Source: Cyclobacteriaceae bacterium (lineage in GTDB: Bacteria; Bacteroidota; Bacteroidia; Cytophagales; Cyclobacteriaceae). Taken from it: a DNA stretch of 64,000 bases. Below the pieces are notes generated by a model, which was not told the DNA's origin, searched no databases, and worked only from the letters and a program-made list of their open reading frames with translations. The stretch covers positions 310,001-374,000 of the forward strand of contig JANQSI010000013.1 of NCBI GenBank assembly GCA_028284125.1. Direction: 5' to 3'. A program made the position numbers and the translations under genes. Positions 55,968 to 64,000 of the stretch are shown here, piece after piece. Positions within the stretch are counted from its first letter, which is position 1. Every line of letters begins with the position of its first letter.

Positions 55968-56575
55968 CCTTCCTGGTTAAATAGTGTTCTTTTTGAAATG
56001 CTTCTTCCCAGTGTGATTTCATCAGCAAATTCCAATTCGCCTCCTACCGGGATTCCTCTTGCGATCGTAGTTACTTTGATGTCCAGCTCTTTCAAAAGTT
56101 TGCTTATGTAGAATGAAGTAGTATCGCCTTCCATCGTTCCACTCAGCGCTAAGATCACCTCCTTTATTTGATCATCATTTTTCAATCGGTTGACCAAGGA
56201 ATCGATATTGACATTTTCTGGTCCAATTCCATCCATTGGAGAAATCCTTCCTCCCAAGACATGGAAAAGTCCATTGTATTGACCGGTGTTCCGTATGGCC
56301 AAAACATCAGGTGTGTCTTCTACTACGCAAACAATGGAGGTATCTCGATACGCATTCTGACAGGTGCATTCTTCTGTGTCAGCGATGATGTGACAGGTTT
56401 TGCAGTACTTTATTTTTTCTCTAAGCTCTTCGAGAGAAATCGAAAGTTCTGTTGTGAATGCTTTAGGCTGTTTCAAAAGGTGGAGAACTAACCGAAGTGC
56501 GGTTTTCTTTCCAATTCCGGGAAGTTTAGCGATTTCTTCAACTGCTCGCTCTACGAGCTGCGATGGGTATTCCAT
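55964..56575 (-). CDS. recR: Recombination mediator RecR
   Basis: RecR works with RecO to load RecA at gaps. The 203 residues contain the helix-hairpin-helix [20 protein letters not shown], a zinc finger ([20 protein letters not shown]) and a Toprim domain ([38 protein letters not shown]). Normal length. It shares one base with the clpS stop. Confidence 0.95.
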   Translation of the reverse strand: MEYPSQLVERAVEEIAKLPGIGKKTALRLVLHLLKQPKAFTTELSISLEELREKIKYCKTCHIIADTEECTCQNAYRDTSIVCVVEDTPDVLAIRNTGQYNGLFHVLGGRISPMDGIGPENVNIDSLVNRLKNDDQIKEVILALSGTMEGDTTSFYISKLLKELDIKVTTIARGIPVGGELEFADEITLGRSISKRTLFNQEG

Positions 56576-56856
56576 CAGACAATGGAGGCTTTAATGCCTG
56601 CGGAAGAGATTCCTTCCCTCATTGGTTTCAGTTCTTCGTACATCCCCTTTTTCACTGAACATTTTCCTTTGTAATGAATCAAATAAGTACATTGCTCAGC
56701 TTGAGTCGTGTCGTGTTTACAAACCTTAATCAAGGTTTGAATGACGTGCTCGAAGGTGTTAAAATCGTCATTGAAAACCATCAAATCCCGAACTCCTTCA
56801 ATCGTGGTATCTTCTTCTACCTTGATTTCTTCCTCTATATCAAAATCTTCAGCCAT
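56575..56856 (-). CDS. clpS: Clp protease adaptor ClpS
   Basis: A 93-residue adaptor delivering N-degron substrates to ClpAP. The core is [20 protein letters not shown] and [19 protein letters not shown]; the acidic N-terminal 20 residues are a flexible extension. The order clpS-recR is compact (1-bp overlap). Confidence 0.93.
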   Translation of the reverse strand: MAEDFDIEEEIKVEEDTTIEGVRDLMVFNDDFNTFEHVIQTLIKVCKHDTTQAEQCTYLIHYKGKCSVKKGMYEELKPMREGISSAGIKASIV

Positions 56857-56942
56857 CTCATTGGATTTGCTACAAAATTAAACATTGCAATAAAATCAGC
56901 CATGAAATGTAATTTGCAATTCGTTTTTAAACCCAAAATTGC

Positions 56943-58385
56943 ATGAACCCCGTCCTGGTAGGCAGCATTATTCTAGGCTATTTTCTTTTATTGATCCTGA
57001 TCTCATGGATCACAACTCGGAATTCGGCCGATAATGATTTCTATACCGCTAACCGAGAATCGAAGTGGTATTTGGTGGCGTTCGGAATGATTGGTGCCTC
57101 TCTTTCAGGCGTGACTTTCATTTCTGTTCCGGGCGAAGTAGCCAATTCCAATTTCTATTATTTCCAAGTAGTGTTGGGTTATTTGGTAGGCTATTTCGTG
57201 ATCGCTCGCGTGTTGTTGCCTTTATATTACCGACTTAACCTGGTTTCTATCTATACCTACTTGGAAGACCGATTTGGATTCTGGTCATACAAGTCAGGTG
57301 CCTTTTTCTTTTTGGTTAGCAGAGTCATTGGAGCATCCTTTAGATTGTTCCTCGTTGCTGGCGTTCTTCAAATTGCCTTTTTTGATGCTTACAATCTTCC
57401 CTTTTGGATTTCGGTCATGGCCACCATCCTGCTTATATGGCTTTACACTTTTCGTGGTGGTATAAAAACCATTGTTTGGACGGATACTTTGCAAACCACT
57501 TTTATGATTTTGGCGGTGATCATAAGCATTGTTTTCATCAAGGATGAGTTGAGTTTGACTTGGACCGAACTAAATGCAAATCTTTTCTCTGACGGCAGAA
57601 CCACCATTTTTAATTGGGAGTGGGAAAGCGGAAGGAATTTCTTCAAACAGTTTTTCTCGGGCGCGTTTATTGCCATTGTGATGACGGGATTGGATCAAGA
57701 TATGATGCAGAAAAATTTGACCTGCAAAAATATTGGTGAAGCGCAAAAAAATGTCTTTTGGTTTTGCATCGTCCTGGTAATTGTGAATTTTCTGTTTCTC
57801 AGTCTAGGGGTCTTACTTTATCAATTTGCAGAAGCAAAAGCCATTAGCCTCCCAACTCGAACGGATAATGTATTTCCGTTTTTAGCAGTCAATGAATTTT
57901 CGACGATCGCAGCAATTACTTTTTTACTGGGGATAACTGCGGCTGCTTATTCCAGCGCCGACTCAGCTTTGACGGCCTTGACGACTTCTTTCTGTGTGGA
58001 CTTCCTTGGATTCAAACCGGAGAACTATCATGAGAAAAAGAAATTGAGAATTTCCGTGCACATAGGTTTCTCTGTACTTCTCTTTTTTGTCATACTCATT
58101 TTTCAAGCCATCAACGATCAGAGCGTTATTAACTCTATTTTCATTGCGGCTGGTTATACCTATGGGCCTTTGCTTGGCCTTTTTGGTTTCGGAATCTTAA
58201 CAAAATTTAAAGTGAGTGACACATATGTTCCGTGGGTTTGTGTCGTTTCTCCTGTTATAAGTTATGTTATCAATTTGAATTCAGAGGCTTGGATGGGAGG
58301 TTATAAGTTTGGTTTCGAGATTTTGATCTTAAATGGACTTTTGACATTTATTGGCCTCTTTTTAATTCGTAAGAAGTCATTGTAA
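56943..58385 (+). CDS. Sodium:solute symporter
   Basis: A 480-residue SSS-family transporter with about 13 membrane helices. Family motifs include the helix-1 start ILGYFLLLILISWITTRNSA, DNDFYTANRESKWYLVAFGM and the sugar/solute pathway stretch FRLFLVAGVLQIAFFDAYN, plus GITAAAYSSADSALTALTTS in helix 8/9. The transported solute cannot be told. The downstream gene starts 10 bp later. Confidence 0.9.
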   Translation: MNPVLVGSIILGYFLLLILISWITTRNSADNDFYTANRESKWYLVAFGMIGASLSGVTFISVPGEVANSNFYYFQVVLGYLVGYFVIARVLLPLYYRLNLVSIYTYLEDRFGFWSYKSGAFFFLVSRVIGASFRLFLVAGVLQIAFFDAYNLPFWISVMATILLIWLYTFRGGIKTIVWTDTLQTTFMILAVIISIVFIKDELSLTWTELNANLFSDGRTTIFNWEWESGRNFFKQFFSGAFIAIVMTGLDQDMMQKNLTCKNIGEAQKNVFWFCIVLVIVNFLFLSLGVLLYQFAEAKAISLPTRTDNVFPFLAVNEFSTIAAITFLLGITAAAYSSADSALTALTTSFCVDFLGFKPENYHEKKKLRISVHIGFSVLLFFVILIFQAINDQSVINSIFIAAGYTYGPLLGLFGFGILTKFKVSDTYVPWVCVVSPVISYVINLNSEAWMGGYKFGFEILILNGLLTFIGLFLIRKKSL

Positions 58386-58395
58386 TTTTATTGTC

Positions 58396-59604
58396 ATGAG
58401 AAAATCATCACTTTCTATACTATTTCTTCTAGCCACGTTCGTTGGGCTTTCTCAAACGAATCTTCAAGTAACTGACTTGGTTTTCTCCAACAATCTTGAA
58501 GTCTCATCCAATATTAATTTTCCCAACTTTTTTACTGAAAATCCGGAAGGTTTTGAACAATTAAAATCTAGTCTGATTACTATTTTGAAGGAAAAGTATG
58601 ACGTGAATGAATCTTCATTTTATGGCCAAGGCATTTCCTTTATCAATAACGTTGATGGTTCGGGGAAAGCATTTAAGGAAAATCACAAAACACTGACCAA
58701 AAAAGGTGGTTTTGATTACTATTTTTTAGCATCTAGTGCCATTTCCCCAGATGATCAAGTTGATCGATATACGTTCAAAACGGAAGTGAAGCTTTCCAAT
58801 GAAAAAGGGAAGAAGGTTTTTAACAGCTCGGTAGAAATCCCTTTTTCAGCAAGTTTCAGGAACGACGAAGTGGCATCACGCGACCTGATCAGTAGTGAAG
58901 ATTTTTACACTATTTATAGTATGGCTATTTCAAAGGCCTTGGATGACTCAAAGGGGAAACCAGAATTACAATCCTATTATCGGCCTAAAGATTCGCAATT
59001 TGATGAGTTCATAGAAAATTCCAAACGATATTCCTTGAACGACTTTCTTTCGCTTAACCCTGTTTTAACTGGTGGTGACAGTGACGTGCCTATAAAAATC
59101 ATGAGTAGCAACGTATCAGAAATTGATATCACCAAAGCCAATGAAGGAATGCTCATGCGCGGACAAAGGATTGATAAGCCAATTGTTACCAGTTTTAGAA
59201 ACCCAATGTCAAGTAATTATTGGGTCACGCTTGTTCAAGGGAAAGAAAACAGTGGATTTGAAGACTTAAACCTCGCACCATCCGCTGATATTTTTCTTTC
59301 TTTTAATAGCCAACCTGGAGTAAGTGAAACACCACCGCTTTATTTCCGGCTGATCAATGGGAAGTTTACAGGAAAGATGGATTCGAAAACTTATCTAATT
59401 AGCTACGAGCCTGGCGCGAGTCTTCTCCGAATTTTTGTAGATCAAGAGTTGACGCTTTTATCACAGCCTTTAGAAACAGGAAATGGTAAAGATCTCAAAG
59501 TTTATTATTCAGGATCCCCTGAAGATTTTGCGAAAAACATCAATCTTCATGAAGTCTATCACCATTCCATCAATTCGATTAAGGCAAAATTAGGAGAGAA
59601 TTAA
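58396..59604 (+). CDS. Secreted protein of unknown function
   Basis: A 402-residue protein with a signal peptide (LSILFLLATFVGLSQTNLQ), otherwise soluble and beta-rich. I do not recognise a domain. Repeated aromatic/Phe-rich strands and the phrase YYFLASSAISPDDQVD suggest an exported, possibly outer-membrane-associated protein. It lies 10 bp after the symporter and converges on the alkyltransferase-like gene. Confidence 0.7.
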   Translation: MRKSSLSILFLLATFVGLSQTNLQVTDLVFSNNLEVSSNINFPNFFTENPEGFEQLKSSLITILKEKYDVNESSFYGQGISFINNVDGSGKAFKENHKTLTKKGGFDYYFLASSAISPDDQVDRYTFKTEVKLSNEKGKKVFNSSVEIPFSASFRNDEVASRDLISSEDFYTIYSMAISKALDDSKGKPELQSYYRPKDSQFDEFIENSKRYSLNDFLSLNPVLTGGDSDVPIKIMSSNVSEIDITKANEGMLMRGQRIDKPIVTSFRNPMSSNYWVTLVQGKENSGFEDLNLAPSADIFLSFNSQPGVSETPPLYFRLINGKFTGKMDSKTYLISYEPGASLLRIFVDQELTLLSQPLETGNGKDLKVYYSGSPEDFAKNINLHEVYHHSINSIKAKLGEN

Positions 59605-59933
59605 AGGCCTAGCTCTGCTACAGGATCCCAATAAATTTCTTTGAAGTTTACCACTTTATCATTTTTCACTTCTACGCCATCTTCTCTTAACAATTCTTCC
59701 ATTAGAGTTTCTGTAGCAAAATGATGTTTACCTGTCAAGAGTCCATTTCTATTTACAACTCTTTGTGCTGGAACTTCCGGATCGAGATGCGCCTGATTCA
59801 TCGCCCATCCAACCATTCGAGCTGAACTTTTCAATCCCAGGTAAGCTGCAATTCCGCCATAAGAAGTGACACGGCCTTTGGGAATCAATTTAGCCACTTC
59901 GAATACATCCTGAAAAAATGAAGTTTTGTCCAT
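59601..59933 (-). CDS. Alkyltransferase-like protein (ATL; MGMT without catalytic Cys)
   Basis: A 110-residue protein with the DNA-binding domain of O6-alkylguanine-DNA alkyltransferases (IPKGRVTSYGGIAAYLGLKS, ARMVGWAMNQ). The catalytic PCHRV is PAQRVVNRNG, with Ala in place of Cys, as in ATL proteins. ATLs bind O6-alkylguanine and pass it to nucleotide excision repair. Its 3' end overlaps the preceding convergent gene by 4 bp. Confidence 0.9.
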   Translation of the reverse strand: MDKTSFFQDVFEVAKLIPKGRVTSYGGIAAYLGLKSSARMVGWAMNQAHLDPEVPAQRVVNRNGLLTGKHHFATETLMEELLREDGVEVKNDKVVNFKEIYWDPVAELGL

Positions 59934-59934
59934 G

Positions 59935-60366
59935 TCAGGGTCTTGTGATTTTGCTGTTTTTCAAAACAAAGAAAAGCTGGTAAGGATTCTGATCGTTTAA
60001 TTCCAACTCCCCCTCTACTCTTATTCTCTTTTCGGTGAACGCAAATTCAACATCCGAAAACACCTCAGCAACTGTTTCTGGTCCGGCACCTCCACAAAAA
60101 AAACAGGATTGATAAGGGAACCTTGAGAGTACGAAATAATCTTGCGAGACTTCATTTCCAAGAGGAATCATGAATCCATCCAAGACAACTATCTGTCCCT
60201 CCAACGCTCTTATCGATGCTGAGAAAATGGGTTTCTCAATCTCTGAGCCAACAAACTCATCATATTCCTTGTTAATCTCAACCGAGGAAAGCAAATCCCA
60301 TCCGTAATTGGGTGTTTGAAACAGCAGTGACAGATAAATTAAAACCATAAACATGAAACATTTCAC
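59935..60366 (-). CDS. Exported protein with CxxC, DUF3299-like
   Basis: A 143-residue protein with a signal peptide (MFMVLIYLSLLFQTPN) and an OB-like domain: GQIVVLDGFMIPLGNEVSQD, then YQSCFFCGGAGPETVAEVF with CxxC. The fold resembles DUF3299, a periplasmic family sometimes tied to metal or copper handling. It is 1 bp downstream of the ATL-type gene in the same operon direction; no functional link is implied. Confidence 0.65.
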   Translation of the reverse strand: MKCFMFMVLIYLSLLFQTPNYGWDLLSSVEINKEYDEFVGSEIEKPIFSASIRALEGQIVVLDGFMIPLGNEVSQDYFVLSRFPYQSCFFCGGAGPETVAEVFSDVEFAFTEKRIRVEGELELNDQNPYQLFFVLKNSKITRP

Positions 60367-60397
60367 TAACCAAAACTATCTAAAAAACGTGTAGTCA

Positions 60398-60429
60398 TTG
60401 ATCGCAACACTCAAGATGTTTTACCTTAG
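60398..60429 (+). promoter_or_regulatory. Possible promoter of the ABC ATPase gene
   Basis: A TTG (60398-60400) and TACCTTAG (60422-60429), one base off TAnnTTTG, are 21 nt apart, 18 bp before the ATG at 60448. Spacing fits the Bacteroidota -33/-7 promoter. Confidence 0.4.
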
Positions 60430-60447
60430 CCAAACAAAATAAGTTAC

Positions 60448-61161
60448 ATGAGCAGTATTATATCCACCTCCGAAATAGCAAAGAAATATGTCATGGGAAG
60501 TGAGGTCATCATGGCCTTAAAGTCGATTTCCATAAACATTGATAAAGGTGAATATGTTGCCTTCATGGGACCTTCAGGATCTGGAAAGTCCACGCTAATG
60601 AATATCATCGGCTGCTTAGATACTCCGACAAATGGTACTTACATACTTAATGACAATGATGTCAGTGATCTAACGGAAAATGAGTTGGCTGAAATTAGAA
60701 ATAAAGAGATCGGATTTGTCTTCCAGACATTTAACCTACTTCCTCGGGCCACAGCTCTCGAAAATGTGGCGCTTCCACTTATTTATGCCGGCTTGAACAG
60801 CTCAGACCGTGAAGAAAAAGCTTTAGCGGCATTGGCCAATGTTGGTCTGGAAGATCGAGCTCACCACAAACCGAACGAACTTTCTGGTGGTCAAAGACAA
60901 AGAGTTGCGATTGCCAGAGCTCTTGTGAACGATCCAAGTATTATTCTCGCGGATGAGCCAACTGGAAACCTGGATTCTAAGACCTCTTATGACATCATGG
61001 ATCTTTTCCAAGACCTGCATGACAATGGAAATACCATCATCATGGTGACGCACGAAGAAGATATTGCTGAATATTCTCACAGAATCATACGGTTGCGCGA
61101 TGGATTGATCGAGTCTGATGAAGTCAATAAGAACGTTCGGAAATCTGAAGTGGTGGCATGA
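60448..61161 (+). CDS. ABC transporter ATPase (LolD/MacB type)
   Basis: A 237-residue ATPase with Walker [17 protein letters not shown]-loop [18 protein letters not shown], signature [15 protein letters not shown], Walker [14 protein letters not shown] and H-loop [10 protein letters not shown]. The [15 protein letters not shown] phrase is typical of the MacB/LolD group that works with FtsX-like permeases. No permease gene is next to it, so its partner is unknown. It overlaps the adenosyltransferase gene by 4 bp. Confidence 0.92.
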   Translation: MSSIISTSEIAKKYVMGSEVIMALKSISINIDKGEYVAFMGPSGSGKSTLMNIIGCLDTPTNGTYILNDNDVSDLTENELAEIRNKEIGFVFQTFNLLPRATALENVALPLIYAGLNSSDREEKALAALANVGLEDRAHHKPNELSGGQRQRVAIARALVNDPSIILADEPTGNLDSKTSYDIMDLFQDLHDNGNTIIMVTHEEDIAEYSHRIIRLRDGLIESDEVNKNVRKSEVVA

Positions 61162-61718
61162 GTGCCAAGCTTTACACAAAAACAGGTGACAAAGGCACCA
61201 CATCCCTTCTGGGTGGAAAGAAAATCCCGAAATCCGATTTGAGAATTGAAGCTTATGGAAATGTGGATGAGCTCAATTCATTTCTTGGGATGCTGAAGGA
61301 TCAGGATGAGGTTGAAAATCGCTTGAAGCAACAGATTTATTGGATACAGGAACATCTATTCACCATTGGTAGCTTACTGGCAACAGAGCCTGGATTTACT
61401 GGATTTGAATTACCAAAAATCACTGATACTGAAGTAACTCAGTTAGAAGTTTGGATCGATAAATTTGATAGCGAACTTCCCCCATTGAAAAATTTCATTT
61501 TGCCAGGGGGCCATCAAGCCGTCTCACTCAGTCACGTTTGCAGAAGTGTTTGTCGTAGAGCTGAGCGATCAATCATTGCCTTAGGAAATGGAGAAGACAT
61601 TGACGAAGTGATAATACGTTTCGTTAACAGGTTGTCGGATTATTTATTCATCTTTGCACGTGTAATTGGGAAGCACCTAAATGTGCCAGAAACACCCTGG
61701 TCTCCCAATGAGGAATAA
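61158..61718 (+). CDS. Cob(I)alamin adenosyltransferase (PduO type)
   Basis: A 186-residue four-helix enzyme that makes adenosylcobalamin. The ATP-binding N-terminus [20 protein letters not shown] and the conserved [15 protein letters not shown] and [16 protein letters not shown] motifs identify the PduO/CobO2 family (MMAB type). It shares an operon with the ABC ATPase but their roles differ. AdoCbl is a cofactor of CarH-type light-sensing repressors, a link to the photolyase island that is only a conjecture. Confidence 0.94.
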   Translation: MSAKLYTKTGDKGTTSLLGGKKIPKSDLRIEAYGNVDELNSFLGMLKDQDEVENRLKQQIYWIQEHLFTIGSLLATEPGFTGFELPKITDTEVTQLEVWIDKFDSELPPLKNFILPGGHQAVSLSHVCRSVCRRAERSIIALGNGEDIDEVIIRFVNRLSDYLFIFARVIGKHLNVPETPWSPNEE

Positions 61719-61741
61719 GTAATAATAAACCGCTTTTGAGA

Positions 61742-62809
61742 ATGACTGAGGCCTTAGAAATTAAGATCACAAGAACTGAGGAATCCAAATTACAACATGT
61801 AGATTTCGAAAATCTAACTTTTGGACATACTTACTCAGATCACATGTTTATTGCTGATTTTGAGGACGGTGAGTGGAGAAACAATCGAATTATTCCTTAT
61901 CGAGATCTAAGAATAAGTCCGGCAAATGCTACACTACATTATGCTCAGAGCATTTTCGAAGGATTGAAAGCATTCAAAAACAGTGAAGGTGATATTTTGG
62001 CTTTTAGACCGGATGCCAATGCGCAACGCATGATCCGAAGTGCAGAACGGATGTGCATGCCTCCAGTCCCAGAAGAGCTTTTTCTAGGTGCCATTGAAGA
62101 ATTGGTGAAACTAGATAGAGACTGGGTTCCTGATCATGCTGGAACAGCTTTGTACATCAGACCTTTCCAATTTGCAACAGATCCTTACATCGGGGTTCGT
62201 CCATCAGACACGTACTCATTTATCATTATCACAGGACCGGTTGGAAGTTATTACTCCGAACCTGTGAAGGTTAAAATAGAGCAAGAATTTACGCGTGCTG
62301 CCAAAGGCGGAGTAGGTGCTGCTAAAACGGCAGGCAACTATGCGGCTTCCATTTATCCAGCCAAGAAGGCTCAAGAGCAAGGTTATCATCAATTGATTTG
62401 GACAGATGGTCAAACGCATGAGTTTATTGAAGAAGCCGGGACCATGAACATTATGTTTGTGATCAATGACACACTTTTGACTCCTCCTACAAGCGATTCA
62501 ATTCTTCCGGGAATTACCAGAGAAAGTGCTTTGACATTAGCACGAGATTGGGGACTTAATGTCGAAGAACGACCTGTCACCGTAAAGGAAGTGGTGGAAA
62601 GTCTTGAAAAGGGAACAATGACTGAAGCATTCGGTATTGGAACTGCCACTACCATTTCTCATATCAGTACGATTGGTCACAATGGAGTTGATTATGAGTT
62701 GCCCTCAGTCGAAACCAGAGAAATCTCTAATCGACTATTGGATTCGATTAACAAAATCCGTTACGGAGAAATCGAGGATAAATTCGGCTGGATCAGAAGG
62801 ATAGGATAA
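61742..62809 (+). CDS. ilvE: Branched-chain amino acid aminotransferase
   Basis: It transaminates Leu, Ile and Val with 2-oxoglutarate, using PLP. About 355 residues from the ATG at 61742; the upstream TTG at 61736 is less likely. Class IV aminotransferase features: LHYAQSIFEGLKAFKNSEGD, AKTAGNYAASIYPAKKAQEQ with the PLP-lysine, and VEERPVTVKEVVESLEKGTM. The KTAGNYAAS stretch is the usual BCAT-II type. Confidence 0.94.
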   Translation: MTEALEIKITRTEESKLQHVDFENLTFGHTYSDHMFIADFEDGEWRNNRIIPYRDLRISPANATLHYAQSIFEGLKAFKNSEGDILAFRPDANAQRMIRSAERMCMPPVPEELFLGAIEELVKLDRDWVPDHAGTALYIRPFQFATDPYIGVRPSDTYSFIIITGPVGSYYSEPVKVKIEQEFTRAAKGGVGAAKTAGNYAASIYPAKKAQEQGYHQLIWTDGQTHEFIEEAGTMNIMFVINDTLLTPPTSDSILPGITRESALTLARDWGLNVEERPVTVKEVVESLEKGTMTEAFGIGTATTISHISTIGHNGVDYELPSVETREISNRLLDSINKIRYGEIEDKFGWIRRIG

Positions 62810-62887
62810 AGCTCATAGGCTACGAGTCAAATTCATAACCATTAACCATGACTATTCTTTTTATCAAATGCTAATTATTTTAGCAAA

Positions 62888-63196
62888 GTGAAAGATTATG
62901 TCAATAGCAGGCCATCACATGGAGTGGCGTTCAAGCCGTGGGCTGATAGAATTCTGGAATTACTTAAGGAGCACGAATTGGAGATGCCCAAAAAGCACAA
63001 CCTTATTGCCTATTATCATGCGGACCTTTCTTATGAGGAAGTTCTTCATAAGGTTCAGTTCGGGAAGACCAAAAATGTCTGGATGGAGTTGAACGTTAAA
63101 CACGAACAGGGATTATTCAACAAACGATTCAACACTTCGGAGCAGGCCAAAGAATTCTTCAAGAAGTTTCCTGAGATAAGAGTAAAATTGGAGTAA
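62888..63196 (+). CDS. Hypothetical protein
   Basis: A 102-residue frame starting with GTG at 62888; no ATG is available near the conserved-looking start (MKDYVNSRPSHGVAFKPWAD). It is basic, soluble and rich in aromatic and Lys residues, with no recognised family. A 78-bp gap separates it from ilvE. Confidence 0.5.
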   Translation: MKDYVNSRPSHGVAFKPWADRILELLKEHELEMPKKHNLIAYYHADLSYEEVLHKVQFGKTKNVWMELNVKHEQGLFNKRFNTSEQAKEFFKKFPEIRVKLE

Positions 63197-63291
63197 GCGC
63201 CAAGCTCGGATTAACAGTAAAGTCTTATAGGCTTTGACTGAAAGTAGAATGGATGTTAGTACCATTAACTAGGACTAACAGTATTTCAAAC

Positions 63292-64000
63292 ATGGTTAAA
63301 AACGAAAGAGTTAACTCCGTTGATATTCTTAAGGGATTGGTCATGGTACTTATGGCGATTGACCATATCAGAGTTTATTCCGGGATATCTGCAGGAAGCC
63401 AGGAATTAGGTGAATTCCTTACCCGATGGATCACTCATTTTTGCGCGCCAGCTTTTGTATTTTTTGCTGGCACCAGTATATACTTTATGGGGCGCAAATT
63501 TGCTGATAAGGCCAAGCTATCAAAACAGTTGATCATTCGGGGGTTGCTGTTGGTTTTCATGGAGCTCACAGTACTGCGATTTTTTTGGACATTCAACCTC
63601 AACATCACAGAGTTTGTTTTGGCTGGAGTGATTTGGATGTTAGGTTGGTGCATGGTCATCATGGCGTTGCTTATCCGACTTAAGCCTAAGATCGTTGGAG
63701 CCATTGGTTTATTTCTGGTGTTTTTCCAGCATCTTTTTTCCAAAGTTCCTCCGTTAATTCCTGATTCAGTAAAAGGTGATCTAGTACCTTTCCTGCGATT
63801 CATCTATCCCACAGGATTTGAAAATCCGCGTGAGGATACCGTGGTTGTCCTTTATGTCTTAGTGCCTTGGATTGGAGTAATGGCCTGTGGCTATCTGTTT
63901 GGATCCATCTTTCAAATGACCAAAGAAGCCAGGAAAAAGTTGTGCGTTGGAATAGGCTCTGCTATGATAGTATTGTTTTTGGCCATTGGAATTTACGAAA
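63292..64000 (+). CDS. DUF1624/HGSNAT-like membrane protein (cut by window edge)
   Basis: An open frame starts at ATG 63292 (MVKNERVNSVDILKGLVMVL) and runs to the right edge, with six or more hydrophobic helices in 236 codons. The opening ILKGLVMVLMAIDHIR and APAFVFFAGTSIYFMGRKFA match DUF1624, related to heparan-alpha-glucosaminide N-acetyltransferase. Acetyl transfer across the membrane is plausible; the C-terminus is not visible. Confidence 0.85.
   Translation, partial: MVKNERVNSVDILKGLVMVLMAIDHIRVYSGISAGSQELGEFLTRWITHFCAPAFVFFAGTSIYFMGRKFADKAKLSKQLIIRGLLLVFMELTVLRFFWTFNLNITEFVLAGVIWMLGWCMVIMALLIRLKPKIVGAIGLFLVFFQHLFSKVPPLIPDSVKGDLVPFLRFIYPTGFENPREDTVVVLYVLVPWIGVMACGYLFGSIFQMTKEARKKLCVGIGSAMIVLFLAIGIYE

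Noticed and set aside
60448-61718. Cobalamin uptake operon
   Set aside because: The ATPase has the LolD/MacB signature rather than BtuD, no permease or binding protein is present, and no cobalamin riboswitch was seen upstream.

Overview
The window looks like a chromosomal segment of a member of the Bacteroidota, most likely a gliding Cytophagales-type bacterium. The case rests on gene content: an N-terminal SprA-like fragment beside ruvA, a giant protein with a type IX secretion C-terminal sorting domain, many Bacteroidota-specific families (DUF4837, DUF4292, DUF2480, DUF1599, BT_3928-type DoxX, Lacal_2735), a TAnnTTTG -7 promoter in front of rpmH, and few Shine-Dalgarno sequences. The species cannot be fixed from the sequence alone. 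Almost everything is chromosomal core; I see no prophage, plasmid genes, transposase or CRISPR array.

Layout. 1-14.7 kb is mostly on the minus strand: start of sprA, ruvA, the malic enzyme maeB, a DUF4837 lipoprotein, a LysM lytic transglycosylase, tatA, an EnvC-type amidase activator, a DUF4292 lipoprotein, a TPR protein, a sugar nucleotidyltransferase, a flippase, a crotonase and threonine dehydrogenase (tdh). The tdh partner kbl lies divergently on the plus strand behind a Lys/Pro-repeat protein. 16.5-24 kb is one 2481-residue secreted protein made of three copies of an Ig-like / seven-bladed FG-GAP propeller / cadherin-like module. A LytTR response regulator and a TPR histidine kinase follow, then folP-cdaA (folate and c-di-AMP). 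28.5-43.6 kb holds housekeeping genes: DUF1599, a DoxX-type protein, aroK, an outer-membrane barrel, a Gly/Trp then Arg/Ser low-complexity protein, proS, nfeD-floA, a DinB-type transferase, tsaB, an S41 protease, rnpA, rpmH, a PfkB kinase, a GDPD and a YHS protein.

43.8-53.1 kb is the most distinctive block, a photoreactivation and photo-stress island. It contains three different photolyase/cryptochrome-family flavoproteins, a flavin reductase, the small proteins that usually accompany them (Lacal_2735, TIGR03643, DUF2256), several small membrane proteins, an alpha/beta hydrolase, a CIA30 protein, a fasciclin protein and a TspO-like protein. A perfect inverted repeat sits in the divergent CIA30/fasciclin promoter region. 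Directly after it, a tRNA-Val(UAC) gene is followed by a GIY-YIG nuclease gene that begins exactly at the tRNA terminator and ends in a second, degenerate tRNA 3' end plus terminator. Two more tRNA-like fragments lie on the other side. This looks like a small tRNA-associated mobile unit.

53.7-64 kb returns to core genes: DUF2461, murF, recR, clpS, a sodium:solute symporter, an alkyltransferase-like protein, a LolD/MacB-type ABC ATPase, a cobalamin adenosyltransferase, ilvE, and the start of a DUF1624-type membrane acyltransferase cut by the window edge.
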